Assembly (NCBI GenBank): GCA_963829235.1 | Contig: CAWHIF010000012.1 | Coordinates: 1-64,000, forward strand | Length of the DNA stretch: 64,000 nucleotides | From: Bog-756 sp963829235 | GTDB taxonomy: Bacteria > Actinomycetota > Acidimicrobiia > Acidimicrobiales > RAAP-2 | Direction of reading: 5' to 3' | Shown: positions 17,838 to 26,920 of the stretch, in pieces | How the letters are laid out: each line of letters starts with the position of its first letter | How positions within the stretch are numbered: the first letter of the stretch is position 1 | The notes under the pieces: model-generated | The model's input: only the letters and a program-made list of their open reading frames with translations | Database searches by the model: none | What the model was told of the DNA's origin: nothing | Position numbers and translations under genes: made by a program

Positions 17838-18554
17838 ATGCCAGCGGTGACGGCGGTGGTCGTCGGTGGAGGCTCGGGCATCGGTGCCGCGTTGGCGGAG
17901 CGGCAGCGGGCCGCCGGGGCCGACGTGCTCACCTGGGACCTCACCGGAGCCGACATCGAGTGCGACATCATCGACGCCGACCAGGTCGACGCGGCCACGG
18001 CCGCCACCATCGGGCAGGTCGGGGTCCCGGGGGTGGTCACGATCACCGCCGGAATCGGCCATTCCGGCATGCTCCTCGAGGCCGGCGCCGAAGAGTGGGA
18101 CCGGGTGATGGGCGTCAACGCCAAAGGGGTGTGGCTGACGATGCGGGCGCTGGCCCGACCGATGCGCGCCGGGGACGGCGGTTCCATCGTGGCCACCAGC
18201 AGTGTCAGCGCCCGGTTGGCCGACCGGTCCATGGGCCTCTACTGCGCCTCGAAGGCGGCACTCGACATGGTCATCGAGGTCGCCGCGGCCGAGTGGGCGC
18301 CGGAGGTGCGGGTCAACGGTGTGGCTCCGGGCGTGACGGACACCCCCATGCTCGGTCGGGCGCCGCGCGGCGGCGCGTGGCTCAGCGACGTGGCCGGACG
18401 CACGGCACTCGGACGGCTCGGAACCGCCGACGACATCGTTGAAGCCGTACTGGCCATCCACGAGATGCACTGGGTGACCGGCCAGATCCTGCCGTGCGAC
18501 GGGGGCCTTTCACTGCACAGCCCCATCAACCCGCTGGGTGACCGCCGGGACTGA
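17838..18554 (+). CDS. Short-chain dehydrogenase/reductase (SDR)
   Basis: 238 residues from the ATG at 17838. The cofactor loop is GGGSGIG (about 10-16). The catalytic set is Ser121/122 in VATSSVS, Tyr135 and Lys139 in YCASK, and the lid shows GVAPGVTDTP. The C-terminus has the usual HWVTGQILPCDGGLS. It is a classical NAD(P)H-dependent oxidoreductase acting on a hydroxyl or keto group. It is divergent from the P450 gene across about 240 bases, which could point to a shared pathway. Confidence 0.9.
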   Translation: MPAVTAVVVGGGSGIGAALAERQRAAGADVLTWDLTGADIECDIIDADQVDAATAATIGQVGVPGVVTITAGIGHSGMLLEAGAEEWDRVMGVNAKGVWLTMRALARPMRAGDGGSIVATSSVSARLADRSMGLYCASKAALDMVIEVAAAEWAPEVRVNGVAPGVTDTPMLGRAPRGGAWLSDVAGRTALGRLGTADDIVEAVLAIHEMHWVTGQILPCDGGLSLHSPINPLGDRRD

Positions 18555-18603
18555 CGCGATCTCAGGCCCACCCGTCGGGCCCGCACCCACCGGGATGTGG
18601 CTT

Positions 18604-18689
18604 GCCCTCACCCCTCCTGCCGTAGGCGACGAGGGGTGAGGGCCGTAGACGACAAGGGGTGAGGGCCGTAGGCGACAAGGGGTGAAGGC
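18604..18689. repeat. Inverted repeat (possible terminator) plus three 23-bp tandem units
   Basis: GCCCTCACCCCT (18604-18615) and AGGGGTGAGGGC (18632-18643) are perfect 12-bp inverted arms that could form a strong hairpin. The right arm belongs to the first of three near-identical 23-bp tandem units: 18621-18643, 18644-18666 and 18667-18689. The block lies between two convergent genes and could act as a bidirectional terminator, although no T-run follows. Confidence 0.75.
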
Positions 18690-18723
18690 GGCCCGCTACC
18701 GGTCGGGTGGCCGTCGGATCGTG

Positions 18724-19707
18724 CTACCCGCCGTTGGTCACCGATCCGGTACCGCCGTCTCCGATCCGCATGGGCGCCGAGAGGGCACCGGGTCCACTTC
18801 CCGGCCCCCCGCCGGAGCAGGTGACCGGCGAGGAGGCCGTCTGATCACTCCCGCTGCACGACCCGCTTCCCACCTGCGGAAGCGGGGGCCGGGACAACGT
18901 GTCCAATTTCTGCGTGCTGACCCCGCCGGCGGTGGTGATCTCGGCGGAGGTGGTGTCCTGGCTCCCGGGCCACCAGGCCACGAACCATCCGTTGACGGTG
19001 CTGGCCTGGACGGGATCGCCGTCAGTGCGCACGAGGGTCACGGCCGTCACCCCCGGGTCGACCTGACCGTCGACAACCGTGTACGGGCCGTCGCTCGAGG
19101 AGTCCAGGTGGGCGACGGAGAAGTGCTTGAGTTCTCCGGTTCCGGTCCCGCCGATCGTGATCGAACTGCTCGCGGTTCCCCGTCGGCGCGTGCCGGCTCG
19201 ACCCGACCCCGGCCCTGCACTACCCGACACCGACACGGAGCCCCCATCCGCGGAACTCCGCGACACGATGGTCATCGATGGCCCGATCAGGCACGTCGCG
19301 TCGGTATCCCCACTCTGGTAGATGACAAGAGTGAACGGTCCCCGCACGTCGGAGACCGCCACACTCCACGTGCCGTCCGTGGCCATGCCGGGCATTGCCG
19401 GGGTGGCCGCCAGCCGGGCTTGGCAGGCAGCGTCGGCTGCGGAGGTCACCCGAGTCGAGGCCGGGGTCGGCGAAGGGCTCCAGCCGGCGAAGGCCGGTTG
19501 CGAGCCACCCATGATGACCACCGAAGCGATCACCCCGGTGGTAGCGGCCACCCCGGCCAGCGACCCGACCGTCAGTCGCGGCGAAAGACGGCTCGTCCGC
19601 GGGTGGTAATCGACTCCACAGAGGCGCGTCCCGGCCTCGGCCGGTATGCCCGAAGCTCGGAGCGAGAGCGCCTCGCTCAGATCAGATTCGAGTTGGTTCA
19701 TCGTCAT
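18724..19707 (-). CDS. Single-pass membrane protein partnered with a SigE-type sigma factor
   Basis: 327 residues from the ATG at 19707, with GGAAGGGAG upstream. The N-terminal 50 residues are cytosolic (NQLESDLSEALSLRASG). One membrane helix follows at about 47-70 (VGSLAGVAATTGVIASVVIM), and then a long Ser/Gly/Thr-rich extracytoplasmic region with only two or three cysteines. Its start overlaps the 3' end of the sigma-factor gene by 26 bases, so the two are translationally coupled. The layout suggests an anti-sigma factor or sigma-linked sensor, but no zinc-finger anti-sigma motif (HxxxCxxC) is visible, so this is inference. Confidence 0.75.
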   Translation of the reverse strand: MTMNQLESDLSEALSLRASGIPAEAGTRLCGVDYHPRTSRLSPRLTVGSLAGVAATTGVIASVVIMGGSQPAFAGWSPSPTPASTRVTSAADAACQARLAATPAMPGMATDGTWSVAVSDVRGPFTLVIYQSGDTDATCLIGPSMTIVSRSSADGGSVSVSGSAGPGSGRAGTRRRGTASSSITIGGTGTGELKHFSVAHLDSSSDGPYTVVDGQVDPGVTAVTLVRTDGDPVQASTVNGWFVAWWPGSQDTTSAEITTAGGVSTQKLDTLSRPPLPQVGSGSCSGSDQTASSPVTCSGGGPGSGPGALSAPMRIGDGGTGSVTNGG

Positions 19708-20287
19708 TGACTCCCTTCCTGTCGGTCTTCCTGTCGGTGAGGTCCTCTGGGTCGCACGAACTTGGGGCCGCCTGGACGGATGCGAGGACGCACCGAAGTC
19801 GATCCAACGCCCGCGACGTGGTGCTCTTGACGGTGCCGACAGAACAGCCCATGGCCTCGGCGACCTGCACCTCGGAGAGATCCTCGAAGTAGCGGAGGAC
19901 CAGCACTGCCCGCTGACGGGGGGCCAGCGCCCCCAGGGCATCGATGAGCTCGGACGAGGTCTCCACCATCCCGAGTGCTCGCGCCGTCACTTCGTCCGGG
20001 CGATCGGCCACCAGTCCGTGGCCTCGTACGTCCAGCTCGGAGCGGTGCCGACGCCGTCGTTTACCGTCGTCGAGCGCCAGGTTGACCAGGACCCTCCGGG
20101 CGTAGGCCTTCGGGTGCTCCATGGTGCGCACCCGGGGCCAGCGCCGAGCCACCCGGAACAGGCACTCCTGGACCAGGTCCTCAGCCGAGCCGAGGTCCCA
20201 CACGACCAGGTAGCCGGTCCGTAGGAGGTCGCGGCCGCAAGTGGCCACGAATTGTTCGAACTCCTCGTGCGCCCGGTCCCGTTTCAC
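19682..20287 (-). CDS. SigE-family (ECF-type) RNA polymerase sigma factor
   Basis: 201 residues from the GTG at 20287; the frame extends to 20380. Region 2 is EFEQFVATCGRDLLRTGYLV ... AEDLVQECLFRVARRW, and region 4 is LIDALGALAPRQRAVLVLRYFEDLSEVQVAEAMGCSVGTVKSTTSRALDRLR. The long linker and the RAVLVLRYFEDLSE signature match the actinobacterial SigE (M. tuberculosis-unlike, Streptomyces 'SigE70') group. It is upstream of and overlaps the membrane-protein gene, so both probably respond to the same envelope signal. Confidence 0.93.
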   Translation of the reverse strand: MKRDRAHEEFEQFVATCGRDLLRTGYLVVWDLGSAEDLVQECLFRVARRWPRVRTMEHPKAYARRVLVNLALDDGKRRRRHRSELDVRGHGLVADRPDEVTARALGMVETSSELIDALGALAPRQRAVLVLRYFEDLSEVQVAEAMGCSVGTVKSTTSRALDRLRCVLASVQAAPSSCDPEDLTDRKTDRKGVNDDEPTRI

Positions 20288-20416
20288 GTCCGCTCGTCTC
20301 GGCCAGATTTGCCCATCATCTCCTTCAACCCGTGACACCGCCCGAAAGGTTGCCTCGAGGCCGAGAGATCTACGGATCACTCCGGCCGGAGGCAGAGGAC
20401 CAGATCGCCGGTGGAT

Positions 20417-20983
20417 TCACGTATGATGGCCCCATCCGGCCAGGACGGCCAGGACCTCGGCGGCGGCCGCCGCCTGCATGTCGTTGGGGGCGTCACCGAC
20501 ATAGGCGGCCTCCCCGACCGGGGAGCCGAGAGCCTCGCACGCGGCGAGTATTCCGTCCGGCGCCGGCTTCGGCCGAGGGACGTCGTCCCCGGTGACCACG
20601 ACGTCGAAGTACTTCCGCAGGCCGGTGTGAGCGAGAAGGATCTCTGCAGCCCCCCGCCCGGCACCGGTGAAGACCCCGACCTTCAGGGTCGCGGCGAGCT
20701 TCGCAAGAGATCCCTCGACGCCCGGGTAGGGGTGAACGAAGGACCGACGCCGCCTGAGATGATCGTGGTAGCGCGCGAGATCAGCCTCCTCACAGGGGCG
20801 GCCGAGCAGCTCGCTCAGCATCGCCCTCCCGGGGCCGACGGAATAGTTCGAAACGATCTCGTCGACCGTGCAGCTCCGGCCGGTCAGCTCCTCCACCGTG
20901 GCGATGTAGGCCACGGGAACAGTGTCGAGTGAGTCGAGAAGGGTCCCGTCCATGTCGAAGATGACGGCGCCAAGCTCAACCAT
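20417..20983 (-). CDS. HAD-superfamily phosphatase
   Basis: 188 residues from the ATG at 20983 (an in-frame ATG lies at 21001). Motif I is FDMDGTLLDS, with the nucleophile and acid Asp residues. Motif II is GVFTGAG, the conserved lysine lies in PRPKPAPDG, and motif IV is YVGDAPNDMQA. This is the Gph/PgmB-like subfamily I layout with a helical cap (PGRAMLSELLG ...). The C-terminus ends abruptly at GWGHHT, about 15-20 residues shorter than most relatives; a late frameshift cannot be excluded. Confidence 0.88.
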   Translation of the reverse strand: MVELGAVIFDMDGTLLDSLDTVPVAYIATVEELTGRSCTVDEIVSNYSVGPGRAMLSELLGRPCEEADLARYHDHLRRRRSFVHPYPGVEGSLAKLAATLKVGVFTGAGRGAAEILLAHTGLRKYFDVVVTGDDVPRPKPAPDGILAACEALGSPVGEAAYVGDAPNDMQAAAAAEVLAVLAGWGHHT

Positions 20984-21114
20984 CAGCTGGTTCCACGACA
21001 CCGGCTCTCGACGTCCGCGGCGCTGGATTCATCTCCCTGGTCTCCCGCGGTCATCGCACCAACCCGTCATCGAGATCCCGAGCGGGACCGGGTGACGCCG
21101 GCGGCATGATCGGC

Positions 21115-21903
21115 TCACGGGCCATCCAGCAGCGCCCGCAACTCGGCATCGATCTTGCCGTTGGTGTAGATACCTCCCTCGAGGTCCAACCGCCGGCCCC
21201 CCGCCGGATCGCAGAATCGTCCGCCCGCCTCCTCGACGAGGACCACAGCCGGCGCATGGTCCCAGGGACCTCCGGCATAGCCGCAGACCGCCTCGAATCG
21301 GCCGGCGAGGAGCTCGAGCACCCGCTCTGCGTTCGGCTCGGCCCAATGAGCGCCGTCCTTGACCCGTTGCACCAATTCGGGGTGCCGCGCCGCGGGCCAC
21401 ACCGTCACACGGCTACGCGACAGTTCGTCGACCTCGGAGACGAGGAGCCGGACCGCCTCTCCGACCACACCGCGTCGGACGGTGCCTGTCCAGCTGCCGT
21501 GGCCCCGGAGGGCCCACCACACCTCGGCCCGCCGCGGCCTCGTCACCACCCCGAGGACGACTTCGCCATCCTCCTCGAGGGCGATGTGGGTACCCCAACT
21601 GTCCTGGCCGGCAAGGAAGAACACGGTCCCGTCGATCGGGTCGAGAATCCAACGGCGGGACGAGTGGCCGGACGGCTCCGATTCCTCGCTCAGGATTGCG
21701 TCGTCCGGGAACTCGGATCGGATGGCCTCGGTGAGCGCCCGGTCCACGGCCAGGTCACCCTCGCTGACCGGGGTCCCGTCGGACTTGATGGTGCTCGCTG
21801 CCTTCCCGAAGTGCTCGAGTGAGATCGTGTCGGCCAGCCCGGCCAGCCGGTGGGCGAAGGCAAGATCGGGCGGCCACGTGGTGGGATCGTCGGCCGGACT
21901 CAC
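21115..21903 (-). CDS. Inositol monophosphatase family protein (histidinol-phosphatase-like)
   Basis: 262 residues. Metal-binding motifs are ILSEESE (about 70), WILDPIDGTVFFLAG (about 85-99, the family's DPxDGT) and GGPWDHAPAVVLVEEAGG (about 210, the WDxxA motif). Spacing matches Mg-dependent sugar or amino-alcohol phosphatases such as HisN or IMPase. Acceptors could be histidinol phosphate or inositol phosphate; the latter would suit mycothiol or phosphatidylinositol synthesis in an actinobacterium. Divergent from the Clp_N gene. Confidence 0.9.
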   Translation of the reverse strand: MSPADDPTTWPPDLAFAHRLAGLADTISLEHFGKAASTIKSDGTPVSEGDLAVDRALTEAIRSEFPDDAILSEESEPSGHSSRRWILDPIDGTVFFLAGQDSWGTHIALEEDGEVVLGVVTRPRRAEVWWALRGHGSWTGTVRRGVVGEAVRLLVSEVDELSRSRVTVWPAARHPELVQRVKDGAHWAEPNAERVLELLAGRFEAVCGYAGGPWDHAPAVVLVEEAGGRFCDPAGGRRLDLEGGIYTNGKIDAELRALLDGP

Positions 21904-21959
21904 CCACCGAGTCTTTCACGCCCCTCGCCGATCGTTCCCCGGAGTGCCAAGCTGGATGC

Positions 21960-23021
21960 GTGTTCGAACGGTTCACCGACCGCGCCCGGCGGGTCCTGGT
22001 CCTGGCCCAGGAAGAGGCCCGCCTGCTCAACCACAGCTTCATCGGAACCGAACACATCCTCCTCGGTCTGATCCACGAGGAGGAGGGCGTCGCCGCCCGG
22101 GCCCTGTCGGAGCTCGGCATCACCCTGGTGGCGGCCCGATCGAAGGTCGAAGAGGTGATCGGGCTCTCCGGCGGTGCGCCATTCGGTTCGCCACCCTTCA
22201 CGCCCCGGGCCAAGAAGGTCATGGAGCTGGCCCTCCGTGAGGCCATGCAACTCGGTCACAATTACATCGGGACCGAGCACCTCCTCCTCGGTGTCGTGCG
22301 GGAAGGGGAAGGGGTCGCGACCCAGGTCCTGGTGGGCCTGGGCGCGGACCTGGCCCGGGTCCGCCAGCAGGTCATGCGGATTCTCTCCGCACATGAGGGA
22401 GGAGAACCCACCCTTCCCGCAGTCGGTCCGTTCCCCCCGGGTCGGGCGGGCAGCGCCCGGGTCGTGGTGTGCTCGTTCTGCGGCCGGGGGTCTCCGGAGT
22501 CAGGCCTGCTCGTCTCCGGGACCAACGCCTACATCTGTGAACACTGCATCCGCGACTGGTACGGCCGGGTGGGCCAAGCCGGGGCTCGGAGGATCCGGCT
22601 GTCCGCCGTGTCACCCGAGCCAGGTCTCCCCGGCGCCGGCCGGCCTCCTGAGGACGCCGAACAGGCCGAAGCCGACATCCGAGCTGCCTTTGCCGGCAGC
22701 GGCACGGAGAGTGACGATGGCGCCTCCGTCCCGACTGTCCAGGGAGGCGAGACGCTCGGTCCCGTCCTGGCGATGGCCAAGGAACGCCACCGTGATCTGG
22801 CGCCACCGGAGGTCGACGTCGTCATCTCGGTCGAGGAGTTGGTCTTCACGGATCCCGAGCATGCCGCCGTGTGGTTCTCCTTGTCACTGGGGGAACGCCG
22901 TGTCCTCCCGCGTCGCCGTGGCGATGCAGTTCTGGCGGACGGCGCGTGGAAGGTGGCCCGCTCCACGTTCTGCGACCTCATGGCCCTCGCCGGCATACCT
23001 TGCCCACCGGGCACCGAGTGA
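21960..23021 (+). CDS. Clp_N domain protein fused to a ClpX-type zinc finger (no ATPase domain)
   Basis: 353 residues from the GTG at 21960. Two Clp_N repeats (about 1-70 and 80-145) each carry the ClpC pattern: RARRVLVLAQEEA...FIGTEHILLGL and RAKKVMELALREA...YIGTEHLLLGV. A spacer then leads to a C4 zinc finger like the N-terminal domain of ClpX (C171-x2-C174 ... C193-x2-C196, CSFCGRG and CEHCI). The last 130 residues are unassigned. No Walker motifs are present, so it is not an unfoldase. It may act as an adaptor or decoy binding Clp substrates or partners. Confidence 0.87.
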   Translation: MFERFTDRARRVLVLAQEEARLLNHSFIGTEHILLGLIHEEEGVAARALSELGITLVAARSKVEEVIGLSGGAPFGSPPFTPRAKKVMELALREAMQLGHNYIGTEHLLLGVVREGEGVATQVLVGLGADLARVRQQVMRILSAHEGGEPTLPAVGPFPPGRAGSARVVVCSFCGRGSPESGLLVSGTNAYICEHCIRDWYGRVGQAGARRIRLSAVSPEPGLPGAGRPPEDAEQAEADIRAAFAGSGTESDDGASVPTVQGGETLGPVLAMAKERHRDLAPPEVDVVISVEELVFTDPEHAAVWFSLSLGERRVLPRRRGDAVLADGAWKVARSTFCDLMALAGIPCPPGTE

Positions 23022-23138
23022 CCGGCCGTCGCCGCGTCGAGCGGCTGATCGGCGCCGCTCGCCCGGCTGTGGCGGAGGCCGGTACAGTGACCTCGAAGCT
23101 GCCTACCTGCGCCACGAGCGCCCCGAGGAGGTCCGAGA

Positions 23139-24377
23139 ATGACACTGAAGGACCAGGACACTGCGGACCCCGGCTACAACCCGTTCGACACCTTCGTCGA
23201 TGTCATCGCCGGGGACACCAGAGACCCTTACCCTGAATTCGCACAGAAGCGCAGGGAGGAGCCGGTCTGGGCGGGCAACTTCATGAACGCCGAGCTGCTG
23301 CCGCCGGGCATCGAGCTGTCCGACGAATGGATCGTGTTCCGCTACGACGACTGCTCGCGGGTCCTCCGCGACCCGAAGACGTTCACGTCGACGGGCTATG
23401 ACGCCACCATCGGTGTGGTGATGGGCCACATGATCCTGGGCATGGACGACCCCGAGCACCGCCAGAACCGCAACCTGGTGGCCGCAGCGTTCCGCGAGAA
23501 GTCGCTGGCCCGATGGGAACCGGAATTCATCGCGCCCATCGTCGACGAGCAGATCGACCGCTTCGTCGAGCGCGGCCACGCCGATCTGGTCCGTGAGCTG
23601 ACCTTCGAATTCCCGGTGCGGGTCATCGCCCGGATCTTGGGGCTGCCCGAGGAGGACTTTGCCCAGTTCCAGCAGTGGTCGATCGAGCTCATCACCCTGG
23701 GTGCCGACATCGAACGAGGGCTGCAGGCGTCAGAGAGCCTGCGCCAGTACTTCGCCGGCATCGTCTCCGATCGCCGCGCCCAGCCCCGGGAAGACGTCAT
23801 CAGCGATCTCGTGCAGGCCCAGGTGGATGGTGAGATGCTCGACGACGAGGCCATCTACGCGTTCTTGCGGCTCTTGCTCCCCGCCGGCGCAGAGACCACC
23901 TACCGCTCGTCAGGCAACCTCTTGTACCTCCTGTTGACCCACACCGATCAGCTCGACGCGGTGCTCAAGGACCGGTCGTTGCTACCCCAGGCCATCGAGG
24001 AGGCGCTCCGCTTCGAACCACCCCTGCTGCAGATCAACCGGACGGCGACACGTGAGGTGGAGATCGCCGGTGTCACGATCCCCGAGGGGGGAAGCGTCAC
24101 CACATGCCTGGGTTCGGCGAACCACGACGAGAGCCGGTGGGAGAACGCCGAGGAGTTCGACATCTTCCGGCCCCAGATCCCCCACCTCGCCTTTGCCCAC
24201 GGACCGCACATGTGCCTGGGCATGCACCTGGCCCGGCTCGAGACCCGCACCCTCGTCAACAAGGTCCTCGATCGGCTTCCCGACATCACCCTCGACCCCG
24301 GGGACACCGACCCCCATATCCGCGGGTCGATCTTCCGGTCCCCCACCTCCCTCCCGGTGCGCTTCGGCCCGCCCTGA
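23139..24377 (+). CDS. Cytochrome P450
   Basis: 412 residues from an ATG after GAGGAGGTCC. Haem loop FAHGPHMCLGM with Cys359; I-helix PAGAETT (about 250); ExxR is EEALRFEP; the C-helix is HRQNRNLVAAAF. The N-terminal NPFDTFVDVIAGDTRDPYPEF matches actinobacterial P450s acting on steroids, terpenes or alkyl chains. All landmarks are intact. No redox partner gene is adjacent. The stop codon lies at the edge of a tandem-repeat block. Confidence 0.93.
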   Translation: MTLKDQDTADPGYNPFDTFVDVIAGDTRDPYPEFAQKRREEPVWAGNFMNAELLPPGIELSDEWIVFRYDDCSRVLRDPKTFTSTGYDATIGVVMGHMILGMDDPEHRQNRNLVAAAFREKSLARWEPEFIAPIVDEQIDRFVERGHADLVRELTFEFPVRVIARILGLPEEDFAQFQQWSIELITLGADIERGLQASESLRQYFAGIVSDRRAQPREDVISDLVQAQVDGEMLDDEAIYAFLRLLLPAGAETTYRSSGNLLYLLLTHTDQLDAVLKDRSLLPQAIEEALRFEPPLLQINRTATREVEIAGVTIPEGGSVTTCLGSANHDESRWENAEEFDIFRPQIPHLAFAHGPHMCLGMHLARLETRTLVNKVLDRLPDITLDPGDTDPHIRGSIFRSPTSLPVRFGPP

Positions 24378-24510
24378 CGGACCGGGGTCGGGGCCCGTCG
24401 CCGGCTCGGACCGGGGCCCTGACGGACCGGGGTCGGGGCCCGTCGCCGGCTCGGACCGGGGCCCTGGCGAACCGGGGTCGGGGCCCGTCGCCGGCTCGGA
24501 CCGGGGCCCT
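24376..24510 (+). repeat. Three 45-bp tandem repeats
   Basis: Units 24376-24420, 24421-24465 and 24466-24510 are nearly identical (the third starts GGCGAACC instead of GACGGACC). A partial fourth follows. The array begins on the stop codon of the P450 gene and fills the gap before the PAS-GGDEF-EAL gene. The units are themselves built of GGACCGGGG-type sub-repeats. No coding role is supported. Confidence 0.93.
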
Positions 24511-24610
24511 GGCGGACCTGACGGACCGGCGCCTGCTCAGGCCCGGGCTCGACCCGCCGCCGGACCCGCCCATCTTCAAGTCAGCACCCGGACCTGCCGA
24601 TATCTGCGGC

Positions 24611-26875
24611 ATGGATCCGGCTCCGACGGCGGAGAGTGACCCGGTCGCACCCGAGCGATTCCGCTCCAGGCTGTGGGCGAACATCATCGACCCCAACCTG
24701 CTCGCACTCCCCCCCGTCGCCGCCCTCTTCTGTCTCCTCCGGTGGTTGGGCATCATCGCCCCCGAGCCGTACTGGCTGTACATCACGGTCCTGATGGGCA
24801 GCGGGCTCGTCCCCGTCATCTACTCCGCCGTGTGGACCGGCCATCGTTGGTACCAGAACGTGTACATCGCCATCTACATGGCGGTCGTCGCCGTGGTCGT
24901 CTACACCACGGGATGGGGCCCGATCCTCTCCATCGGCTTCCTCTTCGGCGCCGCCACCGCCTTCCAGCGCTTCGGATCGAAAGCGATCGTGCCCTGCCTG
25001 ATCTCGACGACGGTCGCCGTGTTCTGCGGCCAACTGGCCATCGCCTTGCATCTGGCCCCGACGATCATCCACGAGCCGGTCGTGCAGGGAGTGGCGGGAC
25101 TCGGACTCCTCGGCGCGCTGCTGGTGATCGTGCTCCTCGGCCGGGCGGCGCGGGCGAGCGAATCGCTCGAAGCCGATCTTCGCCGATCCGAGCGGCGGTT
25201 CTCGGCCCTCGTCAACAGCTCCAGCGACATCGTGATCATCGTCGGAGCCGACGGCGTGCTGCAGTATGCCAGCCCGGCCTTCGAATCGGTGCTCGGCTAC
25301 CCGAGCGCGGAGGTCGTCAATCTCCTGGGCGAAGAACTCGTCCATCCCGAGGACCGGGCCGGGCTTTTGACCGCCCTCGACGCGGCGGGGGAAACCGGCT
25401 CCGGCATCCGGGAGGAGATCCGCCTGCAACGAGCGGACGGGAGCTGGCTCTGGTTCGAGGCGGCCATCACCAACCTGGTCGCCGACCCGGATGTCAACGG
25501 CTTCGTCGCCGACCTGCGGGACATCACCCGGAGAAAGGACGCCGAGGACCGCCTCGCCCACGCAGCCCTCCACGATGCCCTCACCGGACTGCCCAACCGG
25601 ACCCTGATCCTCAACCGGGCCGAGCAGATGCTGGCCCGTGCCCGACGCCAGCACACGGAGGTGGCGGCGCTCTTCCTCGACCTCGACAACTTCAAGGACA
25701 TCAACGACACCCTGGGCCATGAAGCCGGCGACCAGCTGCTGGCCGATGTCGCCGCCCGATTGACCAGCGCACTCCGTGAGGGAGACACGGTGGGCCGGCT
25801 CGGTGGTGACGAGTTCATCGTGTTGATCGAAGGTGCTTCTTTGGCCGCGGGGTCAGACGTGGTGGCGGCACGGATCCGCGACGTCCTGGCCGCACCGTTC
25901 TCGATCTCTGCCAGCGACGTGCCCTTCCAGGTGACGGCGAGCATCGGGATCGCAGAAGGCGACCGGGCACACCCCGGGGAACTGCTCCGCGACGCCGACA
26001 TCGCCCTGTACCGGGCCAAGGCCGCCGGCAAACACTGCACGGTGACCTTTTCACCGTCCATGCAGGAAGCCGTCGACGATCAGCGGACGATCGAGGTCGA
26101 CCTGCACCATGCCTTGGACAACGGCGAGTTCTTTCTCCTGTACCAGCCGACCGTGGAGCTTGCCACCGGAGCATTCGTGGGCGTGGAGGCGCTCCTGCGA
26201 TGGCGCCACCCGCAACGGGGTGTCGTGCAACCCAGCAGCTTCATCCCGGCCCTCGAATCCAGTGGCCTGATCATCCCGGTCGGAGAATGGGCGCTCCATG
26301 AGGCGTGCCGCCAGGGAGCCGAGTGGCACCGGCAGGGGCACCAGATCGCGATGTCGGTGAACATCTCGGGCGTTCAACTCGAGCGGGACCGGGTCATCGA
26401 CGACGTGCACAGTGCACTGACGGCCAGCGGCTTCGACCCCGGCAGACTGAATCTGGAGCTCACCGAAACCACGTTGATGCACGACGTCGAGGCGACCGTG
26501 GTCCGGCTCAAGCTCCTGAAGGCGCTCGGGGTGAGCCTGGCCATCGACGACTTCGGTACCGGGTACTCGTCACTCGCCTACCTGCGCCAGTTCCCCATCG
26601 ACGTGCTCAAGATCGACCAGTCCTTCGTGTCGGGAGTGGCCAGGACCAAGGAGTCTGCAGCCATCGTCCACACACTGGTCCAGCTGGGCAAGGTGCTCGA
26701 CCTCGAAACCGTGGCCGAGGGGATCGAGACCGACGAACAGTGCCGGCTGCTCCAGGCGGAAGATGTCAACATCGGGCAGGGTTACCTGTTCGCGCGGCCC
26801 CTCGAAACCGACGCCGTCGGTGAACTTCTGAAGGCCGCCGCCGACCGGTCCGATGCGGCCCCGTCGCTGCGCTGA
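24611..26875 (+). CDS. Membrane PAS-GGDEF-EAL protein (cyclic-di-GMP turnover)
   Basis: 754 residues from the ATG at 24611. An N-terminal membrane region has about five helices (33-47, 55-71, 86-100, 104-118, 125-146, 160-178). A PAS domain follows (about 192-310, SERRFSALVNSSSDIVIIVG), then GGDEF (about 320-485) with an intact GRLGGDEFIVL. The EAL domain (about 495-740) carries VEALLRWRHP, LELTETTLM, DDFGTGYSSLAYL, VLKIDQSFV and AEGIET. Both the synthesis and hydrolysis motifs look complete, so it may make or break c-di-GMP depending on the PAS signal. The N-terminal extension seen upstream is tandem repeat and not coding. Confidence 0.95.
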   Translation: MDPAPTAESDPVAPERFRSRLWANIIDPNLLALPPVAALFCLLRWLGIIAPEPYWLYITVLMGSGLVPVIYSAVWTGHRWYQNVYIAIYMAVVAVVVYTTGWGPILSIGFLFGAATAFQRFGSKAIVPCLISTTVAVFCGQLAIALHLAPTIIHEPVVQGVAGLGLLGALLVIVLLGRAARASESLEADLRRSERRFSALVNSSSDIVIIVGADGVLQYASPAFESVLGYPSAEVVNLLGEELVHPEDRAGLLTALDAAGETGSGIREEIRLQRADGSWLWFEAAITNLVADPDVNGFVADLRDITRRKDAEDRLAHAALHDALTGLPNRTLILNRAEQMLARARRQHTEVAALFLDLDNFKDINDTLGHEAGDQLLADVAARLTSALREGDTVGRLGGDEFIVLIEGASLAAGSDVVAARIRDVLAAPFSISASDVPFQVTASIGIAEGDRAHPGELLRDADIALYRAKAAGKHCTVTFSPSMQEAVDDQRTIEVDLHHALDNGEFFLLYQPTVELATGAFVGVEALLRWRHPQRGVVQPSSFIPALESSGLIIPVGEWALHEACRQGAEWHRQGHQIAMSVNISGVQLERDRVIDDVHSALTASGFDPGRLNLELTETTLMHDVEATVVRLKLLKALGVSLAIDDFGTGYSSLAYLRQFPIDVLKIDQSFVSGVARTKESAAIVHTLVQLGKVLDLETVAEGIETDEQCRLLQAEDVNIGQGYLFARPLETDAVGELLKAAADRSDAAPSLR

Positions 26876-26920
26876 GCGGGGCGATCCGGAGACGGTAACC
26901 GTGCCGACGGCGGAGAGACC

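Noticed and set aside
17706..18470. A 254-residue minus-strand frame opposite the SDR gene
   Set aside because: Low-complexity His/Gly/Arg product; the SDR on the other strand has all catalytic residues.
24104..24610. An N-terminal extension of the PAS-GGDEF-EAL protein
   Set aside because: It overlaps the P450 3' end and the 45-bp repeats; the ATG at 24611 gives a normal start before the first membrane helix.
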